From assembly GCA_044464175.1 (NCBI GenBank), contig JBIQLO010000152.1:1-9878 (forward strand): 9,878 bases of DNA, written 5' to 3'. Each line of letters opens with the position of its first letter. The first letter of the stretch is position 1. The notes beneath the pieces are model-generated. The model had not been told where the DNA came from. It searched no databases and saw only the letters and a list, made by a program, of their open reading frames with translations. Below, one piece after another: positions 1 to 5,815 of this stretch. This stretch comes from JBIQLO01 sp044464175. Its GTDB lineage: Bacteria; Planctomycetota; Phycisphaerae; Tepidisphaerales; Tepidisphaeraceae. Both the position numbers and the translations under genes were made by a program.

Positions 1-32
1 CGCCGAACCCAAGGCGCGTATTTCCCAACGAA

Positions 33-64
33 CCCAACCCACCGCCCCTCCCCGCGAAGGCCCC
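33..64 (-). other. Possible G-quadruplex motif upstream of nadC
   Basis: The + strand carries C-runs at 33-35, 38-40, 45-48, 50-53 and 61-64, separated by 2, 4, 1 and 7 bases. The bottom strand therefore has at least four runs of three or more G with short loops, which fits the canonical intramolecular quadruplex pattern. The tract is non-coding as far as can be seen and lies about 40-70 bp before the likely nadC promoter. Formation and any effect on transcription are inference. C-runs are common in GC-rich spacers, so it may have no function. Nothing else recognisable is seen in 1-100. Confidence 0.3.
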
Positions 65-101
65 TTGGCAAAATGAACCCTCCGCCCCCATGATCTGTAC
101 A

Positions 102-107
102 TAGAAT
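102..107 (+). promoter_or_regulatory. Candidate -10 element for nadC
   Basis: TAGAAT matches the sigma70 -10 consensus at five of six positions. No convincing -35 hexamer sits 16-18 bp upstream; the nearest, TTGGCA at 65-70, is too far away. Transcription would begin near 113-116. That gives a leader of about 35 nt to the Shine-Dalgarno-preceded ATG at 150, or a leaderless message from the ATG at 114. Confidence 0.25.
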
Positions 108-138
108 ACTTTGATGCACACAATGCCCTCACAACCCC

Positions 139-143
139 AGGAG
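139..143 (+). promoter_or_regulatory. Ribosome binding site deciding the nadC start
   Basis: AGGAG lies six bases before the ATG at 150. The earlier in-frame starts (TTG 111, ATG 114, ATG 123) have no comparable site. This is the main reason for choosing 150. Confidence 0.5.
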
Positions 144-149
144 CCCTCT

Positions 150-1049
150 ATGGACCCATTCCCCACATATGCCCAACTCAGGACACTCATTGAACTGGCC
201 AAAAGTGAAGATCTCGGCGGGGACGATGTCACCAGCCGTCTGGTTGGCGATGCATCGGCCGTCGGCGTCGGCACGCTGGTTCAAAAACAGGTCGGCATCG
301 TCTGCGGCCTGCCGCTGGTTGAAATGATCTGCCAGGCCTACGATGAACGCCTCCGCGTCGAGCTGATCCCCGGTTTCCACCTGGAAATCATCGAAGGGCG
401 CTTCTCCGACGCCAAGCGCACCCCCCTGCTGCGCATTCGCGGACCGATGGCGCCGCTGCTTTCGGCCGAGCGCGTCATCCTCAATTTCCTCCAGCACCTT
501 TCCGGCGTCGCCACCCTCACCCATCGCTACGTCAGGCGCGTGGAGGGCACGGCCGCCAAAATCTACGACACCCGGAAGACCATCCCCGGCCTGCGCCTGC
601 TGGACAAGTATGCCGTCCGGGCCGGCGGCGGATTCAATCATCGCATGGGGCTGCACGACGGGCTGCTGATCAAGGACAACCACCTGCACCAGCACGCGGC
701 CAAGGACCTGCCCCAGTGGCTGGGGCAGGTCGTCGCCCAAAGTCGAGAGGAGGCCCCCACCCGCCTGGTGGAGGTGGAGGTGGACACCCTCGACCAGCTC
801 CGCCAGGTGCTGAAGGTGGATGGCATCGACGTGATCCTGCTGGACAACATGGACTGCCCCGCCATGGCCGAGGCCGTCGCCCTGCGCAACGCGGCGGGGC
901 GCAAGGAACAGACCCAGCTCGAAGCCTCCGGCGGCATCACGCTGGAAACCGTCCGCTCCGTGGCCGAAACGGGCGTGGAGCGCATCGCCGTCGGGGCCAT
1001 CACCCACTCGGCCCCGGCGCTGGACATCGGCATGGATTTGGAAGGATGA
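150..1049 (+). CDS. nadC: Nicotinate-nucleotide pyrophosphorylase (quinolinate phosphoribosyltransferase)
   Basis: This cytoplasmic enzyme converts quinolinate and PRPP to nicotinate mononucleotide, CO2 and pyrophosphate, the step where de novo synthesis enters the NAD pathway. The 299-residue product has the family's usual length and carries its motifs in order: EDLGGDDVTS (20-29), NFLQHLSG (112-119), DTRKTIPG (140-147), GGGFNHR (159-165), LIKDNH (173-178), EVEVD (208-212), LLDNM (230-234), EASGGI (258-263) and VGAITHS (281-287). The Arg, Lys and His residues of the DTRKT, NHR and KDNH motifs form the phosphate and quinolinate site in known members. The start at 150 is chosen for its Shine-Dalgarno AGGAG. 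ATG 114 would add 12 residues and lies 6 bp after a -10-like TAGAAT, so it cannot be excluded. No nadA or nadB is adjacent. The gene ends just before the palindrome that precedes galK. Confidence 0.97.
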   Translation: MDPFPTYAQLRTLIELAKSEDLGGDDVTSRLVGDASAVGVGTLVQKQVGIVCGLPLVEMICQAYDERLRVELIPGFHLEIIEGRFSDAKRTPLLRIRGPMAPLLSAERVILNFLQHLSGVATLTHRYVRRVEGTAAKIYDTRKTIPGLRLLDKYAVRAGGGFNHRMGLHDGLLIKDNHLHQHAAKDLPQWLGQVVAQSREEAPTRLVEVEVDTLDQLRQVLKVDGIDVILLDNMDCPAMAEAVALRNAAGRKEQTQLEASGGITLETVRSVAETGVERIAVGAITHSAPALDIGMDLEG

Positions 1050-1059
1050 AATTTGTGGT

Positions 1060-1120
1060 TTGTTATTGGTTGTTTGTTGCCCAGTTCCCTGGCGGCACAG
1101 CAGCAAACAGCCAATAACAA
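1060..1120 (+). repeat. 61-nt AT-rich palindrome (long hairpin) between nadC and galK
   Basis: The left arm (1060-1080) and right arm (1100-1120) can form 21 consecutive base pairs in + strand RNA. All are Watson-Crick except two G-U pairs (1070:1110 and 1077:1103). The 19-nt loop holds a further small CCAG-TTCC-CTGG hairpin at 1081-1092. The arms are AT-rich (GTTATTGG and CCAATAAC at their outer ends), unlike the surrounding GC-rich DNA. The structure begins 11 bases after the nadC stop. No T-tract follows, so it is not a typical intrinsic terminator. It could be a dispersed palindromic repeat, an mRNA-stabilising 3' end, or a factor-dependent terminator. No second copy of the arm core was noticed in the window. 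Confidence 0.7.
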
Positions 1121-1124
1121 CATC

Positions 1125-1154
1125 TTGACCCCTTCAACCTCGGCACATTACAGT
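1125..1154 (+). promoter_or_regulatory. Putative galK promoter, leaderless arrangement
   Basis: TTGACC (1125-1130, five of six matches to the -35 consensus) is followed, after an 18-bp spacer, by TACAGT (1149-1154, four of six matches to the -10). Only six bases separate the -10 from the galK ATG, so transcription would start at or next to the start codon. No Shine-Dalgarno sequence is present. This would let galK be transcribed independently of nadC. Confidence 0.45.
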
Positions 1155-1160
1155 CGCGAC

Positions 1161-2330
1161 ATGAACGCTTCGGACCCTTCTCTCCTCGAGCAGTTTCACG
1201 GCCTGTTCGGCCCCGATGGAACCGTGCGCATCATCCGCTCCCCCGGGCGGGTGAACCTGATCGGCGAACACACCGACTACAACGAAGGGTTTGTCTTCCC
1301 GATGGCCATCGAGCCGGAGATGCGCTTCGCCATTCGCGCCCGCCCCGATTCCACCGTCCGCCTGGCCTCCAGCGCCTTTCCAGGACAGATGGTGGAGTTT
1401 GACCTGGCACACAAGATCGAACGGGGCGAGCCGGCGTGGGCCAACTACGTCCGCGGCGTGGCGGCCGAGTTGATCGCCGTGGGCATTCCCCTGGGAGGCA
1501 TGGACCTCCTCATCACCAACACCCTCCCCGTGGGCGGGGGACTCTCCAGCAGCGCCGCGCTGGAAGTGGGCACCGCGCTGTCGTTTCTCACGCTGGCCGG
1601 GCTCAAGATGGACCCGATGCGCCTGGCCAGAATCTGCCAGAAGGCCGAGCACGAATATGCCCTGGTCCCCTGCGGGCTGATGGACCAGATGATCGTCGCC
1701 ACCGCCACCGCCGGCAACGCCACCCTCTTCGACTGCCGCGACGGCTCAAGGCAATATGTCTCGCTGGACCCGCGCGAGCTGCGCGTCGTCATCGCCAATT
1801 CGATGGTGCGCCATGAGCTGAGCGCCGGCGAATATGGCGCCCGCCGCCGCCAGTGCGAGGCGGCCACCGCCTTTTTCCAGAAGCAGAACCCCTCGATTCG
1901 CGCCCTGCGCGATGTGACGATCCAGCAGGTCGAGGCCGCCGCCGGCACCCTGGATGAGACGACCCTCAAACGTGCCCGGCATGTCGTGAGCGAAAATGCC
2001 CGCACCACGGCCGCCGCCACCGCCCTGGGCCGCCGCCGTTACGATGAAGTGGGGCAACTGATGCTCCAGAGCCACGCCTCCCTGCGCGATGATTATGAGG
2101 TGAGCTGCCCCGAGCTTGATTTCCTGGTGGAGCAGGCCCGACAGGTGAAGGGCGTCTATGGCGCCCGCATGACCGGCGGCGGGTTTGGCGGCTGCATCGT
2201 CGCCCTGGTTCAGCCGGGGGCCGTGGAGGGATTGGGCCGGCAACTGACGTCGGCCTATGAAAAGCGGTTCAACCTGCGCCCCGAGATCATCCCCACCACC
2301 GCCACGGCCGGGGCCTCCGTGGTGCAATGA
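1161..2330 (+). CDS. galK: Galactokinase (GHMP kinase family)
   Basis: Galactokinase phosphorylates alpha-D-galactose to galactose 1-phosphate with ATP, the first committed step of the Leloir pathway, in the cytoplasm. The 389-residue product has the normal family length. The galactokinase signature SPGRVNLIGEHTDYNEG lies at about 27-43, with the expected catalytic Arg at 30. The GHMP ATP-binding loop LPVGGGLSSSAA is at 122-133. CGLMDQ (171-176) holds the expected catalytic Asp175. EYGARRRQCE is at 224-233, VSCPELD at 314-320, and the C-terminal glycine-rich motif GARMTGGGFGG at 334-344. The frame stays open upstream to 1053 through the palindrome, but family alignment and the promoter geometry favour ATG 1161. 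No Shine-Dalgarno is visible. No galT, galE or galM is adjacent. The gene converges on thiS with only 4 bp between stop codons. Confidence 0.96.
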   Translation: MNASDPSLLEQFHGLFGPDGTVRIIRSPGRVNLIGEHTDYNEGFVFPMAIEPEMRFAIRARPDSTVRLASSAFPGQMVEFDLAHKIERGEPAWANYVRGVAAELIAVGIPLGGMDLLITNTLPVGGGLSSSAALEVGTALSFLTLAGLKMDPMRLARICQKAEHEYALVPCGLMDQMIVATATAGNATLFDCRDGSRQYVSLDPRELRVVIANSMVRHELSAGEYGARRRQCEAATAFFQKQNPSIRALRDVTIQQVEAAAGTLDETTLKRARHVVSENARTTAAATALGRRRYDEVGQLMLQSHASLRDDYEVSCPELDFLVEQARQVKGVYGARMTGGGFGGCIVALVQPGAVEGLGRQLTSAYEKRFNLRPEIIPTTATAGASVVQ

Positions 2331-2334
2331 GCGA

Positions 2335-2532
2335 TCACCCACCCCCGACGAAGGTGACGATCTCGATCTCATCCCCCTCTTTCAGCCCGGTATCGTACTT
2401 TTCCGTCCGCACCAGCCGGCGGTTCAGCTCCACCGCCACCTTGTTCGCCGCCAGCCCATGTTCCGCCAGCAGCGCCGCCAGCGTCCCGCCGGCCGGCATC
2501 GCCTGTTCCTGACCATTCACCTTGATCGTCAT
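2335..2532 (-). CDS. thiS: Sulfur carrier protein ThiS
   Basis: ThiS is a small ubiquitin-fold protein. Its C-terminal glycine is adenylated and converted to a thiocarboxylate that donates sulfur for the thiazole ring of thiamine, acting with ThiG and an adenylyltransferase such as ThiF or MoeB. The 65-residue product starts MTIKVNGQEQ, has the hydrophobic TLAALLAEHGL helix region, VAVELNRRLV, the acidic LKEGDEIEIV strand and the terminal GGG tail (known ThiS proteins can also end GGG). The ATG at 2532 is chosen over an upstream in-frame start because GGGAGG (2539-2544) sits six bases before it. It lies 17 bp after the preceding minus-strand gene and appears to be the last gene of the operon. 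No thiG, thiF, thiE or thiC is in the window. Confidence 0.93.
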   Translation of the reverse strand: MTIKVNGQEQAMPAGGTLAALLAEHGLAANKVAVELNRRLVRTEKYDTGLKEGDEIEIVTFVGGG

Positions 2533-2549
2533 GATAGACCTCCCGCGTG

Positions 2550-3260
2550 TCACATCTTAGGCCCCATCAGCGCCTCTTTGTAGATCCCCTCCACGGGCTC
2601 ATGGTACAGGCTCATGTCGCCATTGGGCGCCAGCGTGATGGTGTAGATGTTGCCCGGCTCGAACGGCCCCCAGACCCCCTGTCCGTTGGCGACGCGCACG
2701 TGCTGCTCCTTGCGATAGGCCGCATCGTCCGCCAGCTTCCAGAAATCCTTCCACAGCCCCTTCTCAAACGCACTGACCCGCGGCTGCGTCCCCCGGTAAA
2801 TGGCCGGGATGCTCCCGGGCTCGTCGATGGCAAAGCCGCTGGCCGGCGCCTGGTTGTCCCCATAGATGCGCGTGAACAGACAGAGGCTGTGCCCGCGCAA
2901 CTCGTCGGCCCGCCCGACATACTCCGGCTCGAACTTGATCACCAGCGCATCAATATGCACCCATTTGCCCTCGAGCGTGAAGCTGCGGGGCGGCAGGCTC
3001 GAGCCATCCCTGGCGTATTCCACAAACAGCAGCGTTGTCCGCAGTTTGCCATCGACCTGGCGCTGGTCCGTGACCAGCATCTGCGCCCGCCGCTGTTCGG
3101 TGTTGAGCCGCCGGATGACCCCTTCGAGTTCCTTTTTCTGCACCAGCAGCTCGCTGATGCGGTGCTCCTGGGAAAATCTCGCCTGATAAACGTAAATCCC
3201 CGCCGCCCCGCCGATGACGAGAATGGCCAATCCGATGATTTTTGCGATGGCGCGATACAT
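2550..3260 (-). CDS. Membrane-anchored coiled-coil protein of unknown function
   Basis: I do not recognise a characterised family. The 236-residue product has one N-terminal membrane helix (about 7-25, AKIIGLAILVIGGAAGIYVY), then a charged, probably coiled-coil stretch (about 30-65, rich in Glu, Gln, Arg and Leu). A globular region of about 170 residues with alternating hydrophobic and polar segments follows (for example LLFVEYARDG, HIDALVIKFEPEYV, LFTRIYGDNQAP). The topology suggests an inner-membrane anchor with the globular part outside the cytoplasm. AAGGA (3266-3270) lies five bases before the ATG. The gene sits 27 bp after the secreted-protein gene and 17 bp before thiS, so co-transcription is likely. 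It resembles hypothetical proteins I associate with planctomycetes, from memory only. Confidence 0.85.
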   Translation of the reverse strand: MYRAIAKIIGLAILVIGGAAGIYVYQARFSQEHRISELLVQKKELEGVIRRLNTEQRRAQMLVTDQRQVDGKLRTTLLFVEYARDGSSLPPRSFTLEGKWVHIDALVIKFEPEYVGRADELRGHSLCLFTRIYGDNQAPASGFAIDEPGSIPAIYRGTQPRVSAFEKGLWKDFWKLADDAAYRKEQHVRVANGQGVWGPFEPGNIYTITLAPNGDMSLYHEPVEGIYKEALMGPKM

Positions 3261-3287
3261 AGGCGTCCTTGTTCGGGGTCCAACTGA

Positions 3288-4745
3288 TTATCGGCCAATC
3301 TTATCCCCCTCCGGCAGCGAAGGCTCGCTCAAATCGGCATGGGTCCATATCTTCATCAGTTCCTTCTCGCTTGAGGGAAGCACCAGCAGCCGGGTCTGTG
3401 TCGTCACGCCCGCCTCGCTGTTCTTTTCCGTGACGGTTTCGCTGCCCAGGTAGGTTCCTTCGGGCGAGAGGTAATGCGTGGTGACAGTCCCTTCCAATCC
3501 GTAGCGGTCGTGGATGGCGATCGCCTCCACCTCCCGCCCGTTGAAGTTGACCTTGGCCGGCGACAGCACCTCCACATACCGGCTCATCACCTCCCGACGC
3601 CCCGAGACATAACTGGCGAACATATAGCTCTGGGCGGGGGTGAGCGGCAGCAGTCGCGGCAGGAGTTGGCTGAACGCCTGGGGGAGATACCAGGGCGGCA
3701 GGTCGCGCTTGATCGGCTCGGTGTCGGCGGATTTGCTGATGGTTTTGACCGACAGGCGATAGCCGGAGGGCGACTGGTCGCTGGCGCCGATCTCAGTGCC
3801 GTAGGTTTTCAGCGTGCCGCCGGCATCGCTCATGCGCACGGCCGTGGACCAGGAGGCATGTTCGCGGTTGATGTTGCTGTAGAGCCAGCTTTCGGTGTCG
3901 ATGCGCCCCCCATCTTCCTGCATCAGGCGCGATCGGACGCCGATGACAAAGCCGTCGGAATTGCCCCGGCGGTCGGAACGCTCCACCAGATAGCTGTACC
4001 CCACATCGCGCCCATCCCGCACGATCCGGAGCCACTGGCGCGGAATCAGCAGCGATTTGAGGCGCTGGACGGTCCATTGCCCCAGCAGCGCGCGTGTGCG
4101 CTGGAGGCGCTCCACCTGATCCTGGCGGATTTTGGAGCGGTCCAGCAGATGGACCGATCGGATGATCGCGTCAAAGGTGTCCCGCGCCCGTTGCTCCTGG
4201 GAGGCGTCCTCGGCTTCCCGCGCCCCCGGTGTGGTCAGGTTGAAAATGTAGTATAGCTGCTGCGAGCGCTGGACCAGGGCGATTTGCGTCAGCCGCGCCT
4301 GCGTGCCGGCGATGTAGCGGAATGCCAGCCGTCCCACCCTCGCCTGGGGAATGCGGGTGATCTCATTACGGACGACCTGAGCGCCGGGGTTGCTCAGGCG
4401 GATCTGCTGAATGGTCGAATCCATCAGCCCCGCCGCGCCGGCCTTGTCCTGCTTCAGGGGCAGCGGGGCATCGGTAGTCCAGAGGGCCACCTTCAAATCC
4501 CACTGCGCTTCCTCATTGATGAATTCCACCAGATCGGCATCGCCCGGCCCCTTGTGGATTTCCCGGCAGCCGGCCGGTGCGGCGAAGGTGATCCCGGCCG
4601 CGGCGCTTTCAAAGCTCCCCTCCAGCAGCGAGGCCGGACGGTTGGCCGGCGCGTCCTGAGGCGCTGTTGGCAGGGTCTGCGCCCCGGCGGCGCCCCAGAG
4701 CATTCCGATCAAACAAACCGCCGAAAATCCAGCCGCCGTTTTCAT
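3288..4745 (-). CDS. Secreted two-domain protein of unknown function
   Basis: The 485-residue product begins with a clear Sec signal peptide: Lys2, a hydrophobic core at 4-19, and probable signal peptidase I cleavage after AGA (residue 22). The mature part seems to have two domains. Residues about 50-202 (ITFAAPAGC...LYYIFNLTTP...RDTFDAIIRSVHLLD) weakly recall the PsbP/DcrB-like (DUF1795) fold, in which a final helix with the pattern FDAIIRS is common. Residues about 205-460 are strand-rich with many aromatic and charged residues and match nothing I can name. There is no lipobox and no second membrane segment, so a soluble periplasmic protein or a surface-attached one is likely. ATG 4745 is favoured because it gives the complete signal peptide. 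The Shine-Dalgarno GGAAGG is 12 bases upstream, in the loop of a possible hairpin. Confidence 0.85.
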   Translation of the reverse strand: MKTAAGFSAVCLIGMLWGAAGAQTLPTAPQDAPANRPASLLEGSFESAAAGITFAAPAGCREIHKGPGDADLVEFINEEAQWDLKVALWTTDAPLPLKQDKAGAAGLMDSTIQQIRLSNPGAQVVRNEITRIPQARVGRLAFRYIAGTQARLTQIALVQRSQQLYYIFNLTTPGAREAEDASQEQRARDTFDAIIRSVHLLDRSKIRQDQVERLQRTRALLGQWTVQRLKSLLIPRQWLRIVRDGRDVGYSYLVERSDRRGNSDGFVIGVRSRLMQEDGGRIDTESWLYSNINREHASWSTAVRMSDAGGTLKTYGTEIGASDQSPSGYRLSVKTISKSADTEPIKRDLPPWYLPQAFSQLLPRLLPLTPAQSYMFASYVSGRREVMSRYVEVLSPAKVNFNGREVEAIAIHDRYGLEGTVTTHYLSPEGTYLGSETVTEKNSEAGVTTQTRLLVLPSSEKELMKIWTHADLSEPSLPEGDKIGR

Positions 4746-4769
4746 GCCCCTGTTTTACCTTCCCAGGGC
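4746..4769 (-). promoter_or_regulatory. Intercistronic hairpin carrying the Shine-Dalgarno in its loop
   Basis: Read on the minus strand between the TAA of the HTH gene and the next ATG, GCCCTG (4769-4764) can pair with CAGGGGC (4752-4746) with one bulged G. The 11-base loop starts with GGAAGG. The ATG at 4745 follows the stem directly. The linear spacing from GGAAGG to the ATG is 12 bases, longer than ideal; folding the stem would change the effective distance. The short stem makes this tentative. Confidence 0.3.
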
Positions 4770-5765
4770 TTATGTCGCCATCTTGCCCAGGATCAGCCCG
4801 ACGATGAAAAAGATGACGCTGACGATCAGGCCGCCGACGGCGATCATCCACAGGCCATGGGAGGCGAGGCTGGCCGCCAAGGTGTTGGGAGCGCCCACGA
4901 CCGAGGAGACCAGGACATAGGCCCCCACCAGCAGGACCAGAAACGCCCCGAGGGCCGCACCGCCGAAGGCGGGGGCCATGGGGTCGGGCAATTCGAAGGT
5001 GGCCGGTCCGATCACCTGCCGGCCTCCGGTCAGGCGGGGCGTCTCTTCGCCGGCGGCCGATCCGCCCGCGGCCGTACTGTCCCCGATGCCATGCCGGGAG
5101 CCGGCGGCGGGCGGGGCGATTTCATCCAGCAACTCCGCGCCCAGGCTCGTGTCATCGCTTTCGCGCGTCAGGTCGAGCAGGCCCGAGCCGGAGCCGATCC
5201 CCTCGAGGTTGATGTCTCCCTCGGGGGTGGAGATCGCGGTCTGGGCGGCCGGATCGGCGTGTTCCACCTCATCGGCGCTGAAGACGCTGATGCCGCTGCC
5301 GCTGCGGGTGCCGCCCATGGTGCTACCCCCCAGGCCGCTGCCGCTGGTCAGCGTCACACGGCCCGGAGAAGGAATGCCGCCGCTGGTGCCGGACATGCCC
5401 AGATCCACATCCATGGCCGTGTCCCCTTTCTGGGAGTCGGCCATGTTCGGGCTGGGGCTGGCGCCGGTATCGGCCAGGGAGACAACGCTGCCGCTGGCCG
5501 ACTGGCTGGCCGATTTGCTGTCGGCCAGGCTCAGCGGTCCCACGCTGTCTTCCGGAGCCAGTTCAATGGCATCGCCGGTATCGGAGGGGGAGGGCTGGCC
5601 GCCGAGTTCCGCCTTGAGTTGATCCACGGCATCGGTCTTGAACATCAACTTGTTGCCATCCCGGAATTCACGCAGGCGTTTGTCACGGACAAGCTGCCGG
5701 ATTTCATCCTCGCTCTTGCCCAGAACCGCCTGCGTCTCTTCCATGTTGTAGAACATTTTGGCCAT
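4770..5765 (-). CDS. N-terminal excisionase/MerR-like HTH protein with two C-terminal membrane helices
   Basis: The 331-residue product has three parts. Residues about 5-50 (FYNMEETQAVLGKSEDEIRQ..., then FRDGNKLMFKTDAVDQL) look like the helix-turn-helix plus wing of the excisionase/MerR-like (HTH_17) type. Residues about 55-260 form a low-complexity linker rich in Ser, Gly, Asp and Ala, with short repeated elements (LSLADS at 78-83, VSLADT at 95-100) and better-conserved-looking islands: SADEVEHADPAAQT at 163-176 and LLDLTRESDDTSLGAELL at 196-213. Two hydrophobic helices (about 268-291 and 304-327) end the protein, so both termini would be cytoplasmic with a short external loop. Inference: a membrane-tethered regulator or a protein-interaction scaffold. 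DNA binding is not proven, since this fold can also bind protein. AAGGAG (5772-5777) lies six bases before ATG 5765. It is the second gene of the minus-strand operon. Confidence 0.88.
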   Translation of the reverse strand: MAKMFYNMEETQAVLGKSEDEIRQLVRDKRLREFRDGNKLMFKTDAVDQLKAELGGQPSPSDTGDAIELAPEDSVGPLSLADSKSASQSASGSVVSLADTGASPSPNMADSQKGDTAMDVDLGMSGTSGGIPSPGRVTLTSGSGLGGSTMGGTRSGSGISVFSADEVEHADPAAQTAISTPEGDINLEGIGSGSGLLDLTRESDDTSLGAELLDEIAPPAAGSRHGIGDSTAAGGSAAGEETPRLTGGRQVIGPATFELPDPMAPAFGGAALGAFLVLLVGAYVLVSSVVGAPNTLAASLASHGLWMIAVGGLIVSVIFFIVGLILGKMAT

Positions 5766-5782
5766 GGTGAACTCCTTGCTGA

Positions 5783-5800
5783 GGTGGGCCGGGACCCACC
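5783..5800 (-). promoter_or_regulatory. Perfect 6-bp GC-rich hairpin just upstream of the HTH gene's ribosome binding site
   Basis: GGTGGG (5783-5788) and CCCACC (5795-5800) are perfect inverted repeats around a 6-base loop, in the 50-bp gap between the first and second operon genes. On the minus-strand message the hairpin ends five bases before AAGGAG. No T-tract follows on that strand, so it is not an evident intrinsic terminator. Roles in mRNA processing, partial attenuation or translational control are possible. Confidence 0.45.
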
Positions 5801-5815
5801 GGCATCTCTTTGATT

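Noticed and set aside
4..37. Direct repeat CGAACCCAA at 4-12 and 29-37
   Set aside because: Two 9-mers in C-rich spacer without further copies are weak evidence for a functional repeat or binding site.
768..785. Tandem GTGGAG repeats in nadC
   Set aside because: They encode the conserved VEVEVD segment, so the repeat is explained by protein constraint.
129..1106. Open frame of 325 codons on the minus strand
   Set aside because: It is the antisense shadow of nadC, which carries every family motif.
1060..1135. Intrinsic terminator for nadC at the palindrome
   Set aside because: The stem is AT-rich and no T-tract follows the right arm, so the classical signature is missing. Factor-dependent ending is not excluded.
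1053..1160. Upstream extension of galK through the palindrome
   Set aside because: The 36 extra residues have no counterpart in galactokinases and are encoded by the hairpin. The proposed promoter lies inside this stretch.
4284..5813. Open frame of 509 codons on the + strand
   Set aside because: It lies antisense to the secreted-protein and HTH genes, crosses both, and encodes a Gly/Arg/Ala/Gln-rich product with no motif. This is usual for GC-rich DNA; the minus-strand genes have clear signal and membrane features.
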